Shown here piece after piece: positions 55,301 to 64,000 of a DNA stretch of 64,000 nt (positions are counted from its first letter, which is position 1; every line of letters begins with the position of its first letter). Origin of the DNA: Asterias rubens (Eukaryota; Echinodermata; Asteroidea; Forcipulatida; Asteriidae); the NCBI RefSeq assembly GCF_902459465.1, contig NC_047063.1:19371685-19435684 (forward strand), given 5' to 3'. Under the pieces are notes generated by a model. It had not been told where the DNA came from. It did no database searches and was given only the letters and a program-made list of their open reading frames with translations. The translations under genes and the position numbers were made by a program.

Positions 55301-58300
55301 TCGGAACATCTGTGTACGGGTTAAAAAGTGGGTGCTTCACAAAAATTAAGGTTTTACAATTTTAAAATTGAAAGTAATTCTAAATACCTGTTTATTTTTG
55401 ACAACATACGACTTGAGGTCTCCGTTAGGCATGAATGGCAACACGACCACCGGTTGACCGTCCGGGTTAAAGGTCAACCCGATAAGTCCAAGCACATTTG
55501 GGTGATCGAAGTTCTTCATCAAAAGTCCCTCTTGCAAGAACTTAATGACATTCGTGGAATCAGTGGTATCTTTAAAACACACACATAGATTGATTGATTG
55601 ATTGATTGAATAAAAATACAGCAAGAACAAACCAAAAATTTATACACAGCAATAGGAGAAAAGACAATGAAATAAACTAAACCAAATACGAACACAAGAT
55701 AGAAATACTGCACAAAATTATCAAAGGAAAGCCCCAAAAGGCAATATTTCAACTCAAACTTATTTCCCTTAGGGTCCTTAAGATCATCCACCTCGTTTGA
55801 AAAACTATCGCACAAAAAAATACGCACTCTAGGGCATACAAGAAACTAGGTGTGTTAAATTATTTCATGTAATTAATTAAATCGTGTTGTCAAGCCAAGG
55901 ACTCTCAGAAAAGCGAACTTAATCACTGATCAATTACCCCATGGAGAGAAGACAAGGAAGGAATTTTCAGATTTAGATGTGGGAGGAAAACCTCAGGGAA
56001 TTATTCCAGGGAAAAGTATACGCAGTCATGTAGGGACTGAAAACCTAATCCACATATATAGAGCCCTCGGTGGGATTTGAACCGGGGTTCCAGAGTGGGT
56101 ATGCAAGGCAAGATATACCATTACGTCATTCAAAATACCCATAGCCTTGTATGTATCGCCAGTTGTATAAGTATTTCAAAATTATTCAAAACTCTTGAAA
56201 AAGTAACAGATGGACAAGTATTTTTTAGATATGCCTTATAAGAAGGCCATCACCATCCTTATCAGGCATAATCCTTAATTAAAACAGTAACAAAAAGTTA
56301 CCAAAAATCTGCAGGTTTGTGGCATAATTAATTACACTCACCTTGCACCGTTTTGACTGCCACTGTCTGACCCGTACCAATTTGTGCATTGTTCAGAACA
56401 GCTTGAAAGACCCTTCCGAAAGCACCTATACAGAAATCAATTCGACCTTAAATCGTAAACGCAGTCCCATTTCAGTTATTAACAACTATCATAGACTTTA
56501 TGCACATGACGTCATTTAAGTAGGGCGCTCTAATTGGTTAGAGGTCAAAAGAAGGTTGCTTATTTGCCCATTCTTTGCGCTGCGCGTACTATTATGCGCC
56601 CGTTTTCCATTGAATAAGGCGTTGCTTTACAACAAAATATGAAGGTTTTTTATATAGACTGATCAATCTCAAAAATAAAATGGCATTTGTAGATGGAGCG
56701 GAAGAGGTGAAAAGCCTGACCGTTGTAACCAGTGACAAATAAAACGAATTGACATTCCAATAGGAAATATACACACTAGGTTAAATACGTCGAGTTTACT
56801 TAACTTTTCAACAGGATACAAACTTGGTCAAATATGACGAGTTGAATTTTCAATAAAATACAAACTTAATCAAATATGACGACTTGACTTTCCAATATGA
56901 CGAGTTGACTTTAGGAAGAGACTTGGTTTTGGAAACGTTCTTACCTTGTCCGAGGATACCACCCATGTCCAACTGGCTGAACTTTATATGGAGGTCACCA
57001 GGCACGATGTTAACATGTTCGTTTAGAACAATCGATTTCGGTGGCAGACTATTCTTGGCTTTAGCTCGAATGTTTGCCTTTGTTCCAGCAAGCTTACGAA
57101 TACGTCTTACTTCAGCAGCTTCTAGGATATCTGGGAATGTAGACACGACGTGATATTTAAATGAATGAAGAATAATCACAAAAAAGTCAATTCACAATAC
57201 AGCGCGTCACATCGTACGTGTATCTCTTACTAACGTTAGTGTCAAGGTTCTGCACTATACTTCGACTGGGTCCATTCCTTTATTTTTTAAATCATTCAGA
57301 TTAGTGTGTTTTCTTGTTGTTTAAAGTTATTTTTACTGTTTAACGTTCAACCTTATCCTATCTTTATATGTTTCTTATTAATTTTAAATTCAATGTAATT
57401 TTAAATAAACCGTGGTGAGTAATAATTGGTGCTGTGGCTGAGACTGTGGTTTGAGACTAATGCGTATAACTACATGCTATTCGTAGCAATACCTTTAGCC
57501 ATAACCGCAAATTCTGGCACAATTTTTTTTTTTTTTTTTTTTAGGACTGATAGTTTATTGTTTGTTCAAGCTTTCCTCTCCGAGCTTTTGAGTCAATATT
57601 ATTTATTTGAAGCCCGGGAAGGCTTTCCTTCTGAGCAATTTGTGAGTAAAAATCGACAAGTTTCTTAAAGACTTTCTTTTCGTTTCAAACTCTTGGTGGC
57701 GCTCTTTATTTTGAATGATATTCTGCACCATTGTACCTTCGTGAAGTCCCCTGATCCTAGCTAGAAGACGTTCATTGTATTCCTGTGTGACGCGTTTCAG
57801 ACGCCGCTTTTGTCTGCAGTACTTGATGGTAGCCAAAACCGAGATAATGAGTAACATCACCCCAACTATCGCCGCGATTAAGGCGAAAACCTCGGCAGTT
57901 AGCCCGACGTTCGTGTAGACCACCTTCCCCAATCTAAATGAACCGTTTCCATACCATCGAACCTAAAATTAAAACAATTTATGGTCATTCATTTTGTTGC
58001 TTCAAACCCATTTTGTTAGTGATCTAAGATACTACATTTTGAGGCAAGTGCAATTACTTTGATAAAAACCACAACTGACAATTTGGTTGGTGTCACAAGA
58101 TTTAATTGCCCATCAATACTATTTACCGTAGCCACAGCTTGGTCAGGAGGTTCGTTGTACGGTAGACGGCATGTCAGGACATCGGGCGTAAGAGTGACGA
58201 ATTGGCATTCGGCCTCGCCACCTAATGTGACCGTGATTTCCGAGTCAGCGATTGCCCATGACGTCATCTCGACCTGTGAGAGAATCAACAATATGCAGGT

Positions 58301-59291
58301 TGAAAATGAGAGAAGTGTGGCTAAAGGGTTAGGGATGTGCTGTTCACAGCAAACCTGTGGGTTTTCAATCTAATTTAATTCATTTTTAAGGAGATGAACT
58401 TGAGGCAATTAAAGTTTGGGACCGGGTCGACTCGACTCAAACTTTCAAAACACAAGCCTGTCAGTATGTATCAATTGGCAACATTTCAATATAAATCATC
58501 AACGCAATGGCAAACCATAAACACACAAAAGGGTTCCAGAAGTGTTATTTCACAAGGACGCTTAATGCTATAGTAATTAAAATTCCATGCAAAATAATGC
58601 TAGTACCAATGTAACGCAGTTTGTTCACGAGTGCAGGCTTTGTCTATCTCAGCTAAACTTTACCTTCATTGTTAGTGAAGAGATATTGGCCGAATCAACG
58701 AGGAGCTCGTCCCCGTCAAACCTTTGGACGATCGGATTTTGACAGTAGGTGAAACCCGGGCTCGGAATAAAGAGCTGTTTCCCGTCCACATCCAGGCCGA
58801 GCGTGGCATGTATGCAGTTTGTTATGGGGACAATATCAGCGATGGCAGGCGTCGTACAGATCATGGTTTCGGCACTCTCAACGTGGCATGACTGTCGTGG
58901 GAGTTAATGAAACAAAAACCTTTCTTACTATAAAACGTTGTTTGAACAAAAAAGCAGACTTTATGCTGACGGCAAAGTTGTCAAGACATAGTACATTAAA
59001 AGTCACATGGGAAAGTTTCAGCTGTAATCAGTGTTGCGAAAACGGCACAAAAAAACGAAACAAAACCAAAACTGTCACATTGTCTTAATCCATCCAGATT
59101 AAAATATTTTGGGTTGATTGAGTTTCCATTCATATTGATTCAAAATAGGTTTTACTTACTAACTAAGCTTGTATGGTCATTTAATATAATGTACTAACAC
59201 ATGTACTACTTATGTAGCATGCTATTACATAATTCTGAATGACACTACCTTTAAGCAGTTCCCGTATTATTTTTATAATTCTTTTATAAAA

Positions 59292-59328
<37 letters not shown>

Positions 59329-62300
59329 CCGTGTCAGGATATAAACTAAAATTATTGAACAGAAATGACTTGAAACCTCACCTGTTTAAACGTGTCATTC
59401 TTATACTGCACTTTGATTGTTGCACTGGACACAACCGTGAACCTTCGTCCGTATACAGTCAGCACCCTCCCACCGCTGTTGTTTTGTAAAAACAAAAACA
59501 TTTCTATTAAAAACCTTTACAAAAGTTCATGCAGTCTATCAAACATGGTCCGGATCGGGGTGGTTGAGCCATTTTCCGCCAGACTAAACTCATATTATAG
59601 CGGAATTCCTACGTCATAACCACAACCTACCTGTAAGCAAAGCCTAAGGTAGGCTATTAAACTTGCTAATAACCAGGGCCCAATTTCATAGAGCTGCTCA
59701 GCACAAAAATCTCCTTATCATGAAATTTCTTCTTAGATAAAAACAGGATTACCAACCAAATTTCCGCGTGATTTTCAGGATAAGCAAACAACATCTGAAT
59801 ACCAGTAACACGCAATATGCAACAGATGAACATTTGGTTGGTAATCCTGTTTTTATCAAAGGAAGAGATTTCATGCTAAGCAAATTTTCGTGCTTAGCAG
59901 CTCTATAAAATTGGGCCCAGATGAGTGACGCAACAACTAAGTTGAACCTAAAGGCCATGTCAGAGGGAATTCTTTTTACAGCCAACTATAGAGGCAACCA
60001 CTTGCACTGTAAAATGCAAAAGGAGCACTTCGAATGCACAAGAGATATTCTTCCATCTGTAACTCACTCTTCACACGAATATAATAACAAAAATGTAATA
60101 TGAATGGATTTTCATTCTTTGAAGATTGCCTGGAACTGGTTGCCTGTAAACTGCTTTACAGTAATAGCAGTGTTTATGACATAGAAACTACCCTGAAAAC
60201 ACAGAACACGTCTGCTAAAGGCTCTAGGGAATTGGGCCATACTCTCACACACTTGCGACTTCTTCTTAGAATATGCAGAATGATGAACTATTCTAAGTGT
60301 TTCCCGCGTTATGCATGTATCTTCTTGGAATTCTTGTATGTTACAGCCCCCCCCCCCCCCCCCCCCATCTTAAAAGTTTGACTGTTTCAAAAGTAATACC
60401 AATATTATCCTAATAATACTTTCATCAGGTTATTGAGGTCTGTACTTTGGATTGCTCTATTGTTAGAGCTTGAGATCGTATTTTGTTTTTTCAGCCCATC
60501 CTTTCGCGACAAACTTTGCACATACACAAAACACCATGGGAAACGAAATATGACGTAATTGGAAAATAATGGCTTCAGTTGAAGATGAATCTGGGGCAAA
60601 AAATACCAGCTTAAACGCTCTCACTGACATGAGGAAGCACAATCAACTTTCAACAATCTTCCTGAATTCGAAAAGATTCGTGAATTGTTATGTAATGTAC
60701 TGTGTGCATTTTGTTCGTCTAACCAAGTCGGCCGGTTTGGTTATTTACCACGGCTTCGTCTTCGGATTAGACTCATCGGCTAAATTGACCCGCACATTAT
60801 TACACGTACTTTGCGTACGCTCAGGGCCCAATTTCATAGAGCTGCTTAAGCAAAAAATTTTGCTTGAGCAAAAAATTCATTGCTTCGTAAAATCAGATTA
60901 TCAGCTACAACTCCACTCAATTGTTTATGCTAAGTAAACAATAGCTAAATACCAGTAACAAGCAATGTATGTGGCATGAAATTGTTGCCAGTAACATGTG
61001 TAAAACAAGCAAGCTATTTTCGTGCTTAAGCAATTTTTTTGCTTGAGCAGCTTTATGAAATTGGCCCCAGGGCTTCAGACGAGAAAACGCGTCCGGAAGG
61101 GGCCTGAAGGCAAACCCAAAGCCAAAGCCGTAGTTTCGAAAAGGACCATGTCTCTCCAAAACAATGATTGTGGCCAACTTACGACTGGATACTGCTTTGT
61201 GGATCAAAACGAAGTATATCCGGGAGTGGCACGAAGGTGAAGATGTCAGCTGAACTCCTTGGGGTGCCGTCAAATGTCACCTCGACACGGCCGGCATGAC
61301 CCTCTGTTGACATCCCTAAACGACACCGTATAGCCGTGCAGGTCACGCTGTTTAAAAAAAAAGCAAATGGGCCGTGAAAACCCCGGTTCATACTTCCTGC
61401 GAATGCGAATGCGAATGCGAAGCGAATTTGACGTGAATTTGACGTCACAACTATCCTTTCGCAGCGATATTCGCAAGTGAGTTGCCCAGAGCTGAACTGC
61501 TGCGAATATTCGTTGCAATTTTTGTGACGTCAACATTCGCTTCGCATTCGCATTCGCAGGAAGTATGAACCGGCTCATTATACTTCCTGTGAAATGTGAA
61601 TGCCATACGAATTTGGACGCGACAAAATTCGCAACGGATAATTAGCAACAAGTTGCCCTGTGTTCATCCCCTGCAGCGAAAACATCCACGTGACGTGAAA
61701 ATTTGCATCGCATTCACGTTCGCAGGAAGTATGAGCCGGGCTCAAGTCTCGCTTGTATTCAAACATTTTGGGCCATTTTGGTCCCACGTCAATTGCTTTT
61801 AGAACGCTTGAAGGAAACAAACTCGAGCGCTTTATGGGTTTCGATGTTTCAAGTACGTGTATTCGTTGTCAAGAGTAATGCATAATTGTGTTTTCCTCAG
61901 ATGTTTTATTAATTAATTTTAAGTACCTGTTCTCCTTCCTATAAGAGTGTACAGTACTTCTCCCTCTCAGTTGTTCTGTGTATGATTTAGGCCATTTTAA
62001 ATAGTAATGTAATGTTTTACTCCATTTTTTTTAAAACTATGTAACTGTTCATGTAATTCTGCTGCTGGCAGCGAATTGAATAGATTTTTAATAAACCATT
62101 GAATGAATATTATAAAAATAGAAATAATAAGGATTCGAGATATTACCATTATAGAGACGTTATTTCTACAAACATAAAAAAAAAACATTTATGGACAGCT
62201 GTACCGTTGCTTGAAACCACGACGGTAAACGTTGTTCACCCACCCAAACCTTTTGGTTTTACAGAATAAAGCGACTCACATTGGTAAATTTACAATATTG

Positions 62301-63537
62301 ACCATGATTGACTTTCATTCATTGTTGGGTCATAAAAATTGCGGATGTATGTATACACACCTTGTAATATCACATGTTACATTGGCCGCAACGTTAACTT
62401 GGATGTCTCTACCGATATCCAAGTCTGTACCGGTAATGGTTAATATTGTACCTCCGTCGGCATAGCCCTCTATCGGCGAGATCCCAGTAATTGCAGGATT
62501 CTGTCAACATAAATTATTTCCTACACTATCAATCGTGACTAGACTCGTTAAACAAAATCATTTTAAAGTTTTAGTTTGAAAATGCCTTTTAAAGCCATTG
62601 GACACTTTCGGTAAACAATATTGTCCAAGGCTCACACTTCGTGTACCACAACTTATATATAAAATAAAAAACCTATGAAAATTTAGGCTCAATCGGTCAT
62701 CAGAGTCGGGAGAAAATAACGGGAAAACCCACCCTTGTTTCCACACGTTGCGCCGTGTCATGACATGTGTTTAAGATAAATCGGTAATTCTGGCTATCGA
62801 GAATTGATATTGTTTTAATGTTTTCTCAAAAAGTAAAGCATTTCATGGAATAATATTTCAAGATAAGTCTTTCACCATCTGTAAACCCTGTAAATTATTT
62901 GTAAATCTGTGAACTTGTTTTTTCCCTGTACCGAAAGTGTATAATTGCTTTAAACGCATGCTGGACACGTTTGGTAATTGTCAAAGACCAGTATTCTTAC
63001 TATGTTGGTGTATCCCAACATAAATCATGCATAAAATAACAAACCTCTGAAATTTTTGCTCAATATTGGTCATCAAATTGGTGTACTTTCAGATGCCTAA
63101 AAAGGCTTCAGGTCCGAATTCTTTTGATATTTGAGTGAGCTCTCTCTCTCTCCAAAAATACGTTACTTCAGAGGGAGCCGTTTCTTGCATTGTTTTAAAA
63201 TAATCAACAGCTCTCCCTTGCTCGTTACCCATGTAAGTTTTTATGCTAACAATTATTATGAATTACCACTACTTTCCAGTGTCTGTAAGACAGTGGTTAT
63301 AATATTAAACATATCAGCATGTGCTGACAGCGGTCCTCGCTGCAAGGTTGTACAAATCTGTCGAAGTTTAATTTTGCCAGAATCTTCTGACTTCATTTTA
63401 GAATAATTGTCTTTACCTTATAAGTGAACTGTACTGCCCCGGTGCTAATCAAGTCCTCACCTCCAGCTGTTCTTGCTACTGATACGGTGACGGTCTGTGC
63501 TATGCTTGAACTCAGTGGGGAAGTTATACATCTTACA
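51580..63537 (-). CDS. MET/RON-type receptor tyrosine kinase, 3' 14 exons (5' end beyond window)
   Basis: Exons from 5' to 3': 63537-63417, 62500-62361, 61347-61183, 59475-59382, 58891-58664, 58273-58127, 57962-57737, 57130-56945, 56425-56342, 55569-55388, 54923-54814, 53642-53480, 52977-52841 and 52303-51580. All are in phase, giving 901 aa. Order of parts: IPT/TIG repeats, one membrane span ([20 protein letters not shown]), a juxtamembrane region, a tyrosine kinase domain and a long tail. Kinase marks are the Gly loop [24 protein letters not shown], the activation-loop tyrosines [18 protein letters not shown], and [17 protein letters not shown] plus this kinase type is the MET/RON design; the Sema and PSI parts would lie right of the window. 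Family assignment is firm, strict orthology is not. Confidence 0.9.
52841..55569 (-). CDS. Receptor kinase catalytic-domain exons
   Basis: Exons 55569-55388, 54923-54814, 53642-53480 and 52977-52841. In order they give the alphaC region ([20 protein letters not shown]) and hinge ([15 protein letters not shown]), then the catalytic loop [12 protein letters not shown], then [20 protein letters not shown] with [11 protein letters not shown], and last [11 protein letters not shown] with [15 protein letters not shown]. All catalytic residues (Lys in VAVK of the previous exon, Asp in HRD, Asp in DFG) are kept, so an active kinase is expected. Confidence 0.92.
53195..53440. repeat. MITE family A internal fragment
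   Basis: CACTTGGTGTATCCCATAAC, CGAAGTTGCAAGAGAAAGAA and CAGACTCTCAGAGCGAGCCG match diverged parts of family A, without either end. It lies 40 bp from a kinase exon. Confidence 0.5.
53781..53965 (+). repeat. SINE tail copy (family 3)
   Basis: AAGCAAGACACTCCTTCAAA, GGGACGTAAAGCCGTAGGTC and TAATAAAGTGCTTGTG match the copies at 38990-39245 and 63795-64000. Confidence 0.55.
54314..54790. mobile_element. MITE family A copy split by a second MITE
   Basis: The left end TTAAAGGCACTGGGCACTAT and the right end CAGTGCCTTTAA belong to family A. At 54683-54774 the right arm is split by a 92-bp palindrome running from GGGTCGATATC to GTGAAATCGACCC, with CAG on both sides. The inner element has GACGAGTAACTCGTCCTAAC as its centre and a relative at about 30494-30655. 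Confidence 0.75.
55580..56140. repeat. Microsatellite and possible old retroelement remnant in a receptor kinase intron
   Basis: A (GATT)n stretch lies at 55588-55608. A box B-like GTGGGATTTGAACCGGGGTT lies at 56068-56090. The body between is unassigned. Confidence 0.35.
57737..57962 (-). CDS. Receptor kinase transmembrane and juxtamembrane exon
   Basis: It encodes [20 protein letters not shown], the end of the last IPT-like domain, then a single span of about 22 hydrophobic residues, a stop-transfer [11 protein letters not shown] and a charged helix. The donor chosen (GAAG then GTACAATGG) is the one that keeps phase with the next exon. If it is skipped, the frame stays open to a stop at 57603. 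Confidence 0.8.
58127..63537 (-). CDS. Receptor kinase extracellular IPT/TIG repeats
   Basis: Six exons encode at least three IPT-like units with the usual run-in, as in [40 protein letters not shown] and [20 protein letters not shown]. They also have paired Cys patterns, as in [14 protein letters not shown] and [16 protein letters not shown]. In MET these form the stalk between the ligand-binding Sema head and the membrane. The first unit is cut by the missing 5' part. Confidence 0.8.
59284..59326. repeat. Poly-A tract in a receptor kinase intron
   Basis: A run of A bases over about 40 positions, broken only near its start. It has no other recognisable content. Confidence 0.7.
59680..59920. 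mobile_element. Hairpin MITE (GGGCCCAATTTCATAGAGC family)
   Basis: The left arm GGGCCCAATTTCATAGAGCT faces AGCTCTATAAAATTGGGCCC at the right. Inner pairs include AACAGGATTACCAACCAAAT and TTGGTTGGTAATCCTGTTTT. Noncoding. Confidence 0.75.
60824..61072. mobile_element. Hairpin MITE (GGGCCCAATTTCATAGAGC family)
   Basis: It opens GGGCCCAATTTCATAGAGCT and closes CTTTATGAAATTGGCCCC, with AAAAATTTTGCTTGAGCAAA inside. Confidence 0.7.
61383..61742. repeat. Palindromic repeat with GAATGC/GCATTC arms
   Basis: GGTTCATACTTCCTGCGAAT and its inverse ATTCGCAGGAAGTATGAACC bound the first hairpin. A second, weaker hairpin with the same CTTCCTG...CAGGAAGTATGA ends follows. (GAATGC)n-like stretches fill the arms. 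It lies just upstream of a receptor kinase IPT exon. Confidence 0.7.
62588..62955. mobile_element. MITE of the GGACACTTTCGGTA type
   Basis: The left end AAAGCCATTGGACACTTTCG faces the right end TACCGAAAGTGTATAATTGC followed by TTTAAA. Interior parts such as AATTTAGGCTCAATCGGTCA resemble family A, so it may be a relative. Confidence 0.5.
62955..63291. mobile_element. MITE family A, diverged copy
   Basis: GCTGGACACGTTTGGTAATT, AGAGGGAGCCGTTTCTTGCA and GAATTACCACTACTTTCCAG identify it. Its ends are worn. Confidence 0.55.
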
Positions 63538-64000
63538 CTAGAATGACAACAATTAGCGTAAAAGATAGATATAGTTAGATAGATAAAAGGTTTATTCACA
63601 ATAGTCTTCACAGCATAACAACTGAATTGCACCTATGATACATCATGAAAAGGTTCAAAGTACACCATTAAAAGTACAACAAGATATACAAAAAAAACAC
63701 TAGCGAAAAGGGAAACAAAATGCATAATGGGGGGGGGGGGGGGTTAGCGGGTATCGAGATCCATATTTGGGTGCGCCATTACTAGTGACGTGTTGGGGCC
63801 GAGCTGTCAATCACACGGGACTCGAGCTTTGTTTTTTCCCCTGATCAGGAGAGTGTGGGTTAGAGTCCCAGTCTTGACACTTGTGTCATTGTGTGAGCAA
63901 GACACTTTAATCAGTATTGCTTCGTCCTTCGGATTGAACGTGAAGCCGCGAGGCCCCGTGTATTGTGTAATGCAAGTCAAAGAAGTTACACTCAACTTAG
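63538..64000. other. Receptor kinase intron running out of the window, with repeats
   Basis: It contains a (TAGA)n piece, an A-rich retroelement-like tail (63580-63720), a 16-base G run (63728-63743) and a tRNA-like SINE copy from about 63795 to the end (GAGTGTGGGTTAGAGTCCCA). No exon was found here. Confidence 0.5.

Noticed and set aside
60100..60381. Open frame ending in poly-Pro
   Set aside because: The end is a C tract, and the stretch lies in a receptor kinase intron with no splice-bounded exon.

Overview
This window looks like nuclear DNA of an invertebrate deuterostome, most likely an echinoderm and probably a sea star. The genes are animal genes with many small GT-AG exons in AT-rich introns, and the introns are packed with short interspersed repeats. 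There are no operons, ribosome binding sites or CRISPR arrays. The species call is inference from gene and repeat style.

Four protein-coding genes were assembled by reading splice sites and checking codon phase across every junction. (1) 626-4019 (+): the last four exons of a gene that starts left of the window; it is acidic and Ser-rich, ends in a conserved-looking Cys/Tyr tail, and its function is not assigned. (2) 11075-20481 (-): a complete carnitine O-palmitoyltransferase 2 (CPT2) gene, 12 coding exons, 678 aa, including two tiny 5' exons. (3) 24798-48393 (+): a complete SLC26 (SulP) anion exchanger, 15 coding exons, about 764 aa, with SulP core, STAS domain and a PDZ-ligand-like C-terminus. 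(4) 51580-63537 (-): the 3' 14 exons of a MET/RON-type receptor tyrosine kinase with IPT repeats, one membrane segment, a complete-looking kinase domain and an unusual tail with repeated YLIP motifs; its 5' end lies right of the window. Genes 3 and 4 converge on 3' ends near 50.9-51.0 kb. The genes do not form a pathway: CPT2 is mitochondrial fatty-acid import, SLC26 is membrane anion transport, and the RTK is signalling.

Much of the rest is mobile DNA. 4.38-7.23 kb is a TIR-bounded element holding a decayed BEL/Pao gag remnant. At least three families of TTAA-flanked MITEs recur through the window. A hAT-like MITE with a perfect 8-bp target duplication sits in SLC26 intron 1. SLC26 intron 5 carries a 5.9-kb cluster of Helentron/Helitron-like elements with internal minisatellites and an embedded 5S rRNA-derived segment. 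tRNA-derived SINE copies occur in all regions.

The most unusual observations are: two separate tandem arrays inside CPT2, each made of copies of an exon's own 3' end (the stop-codon end of exon 12 and the splice-donor end of exon 11); the 5S-carrying Helentron-like cluster; the repeated YLIP tail of the RTK; and nested MITE insertions whose empty sites can be read from neighbouring repeat copies.
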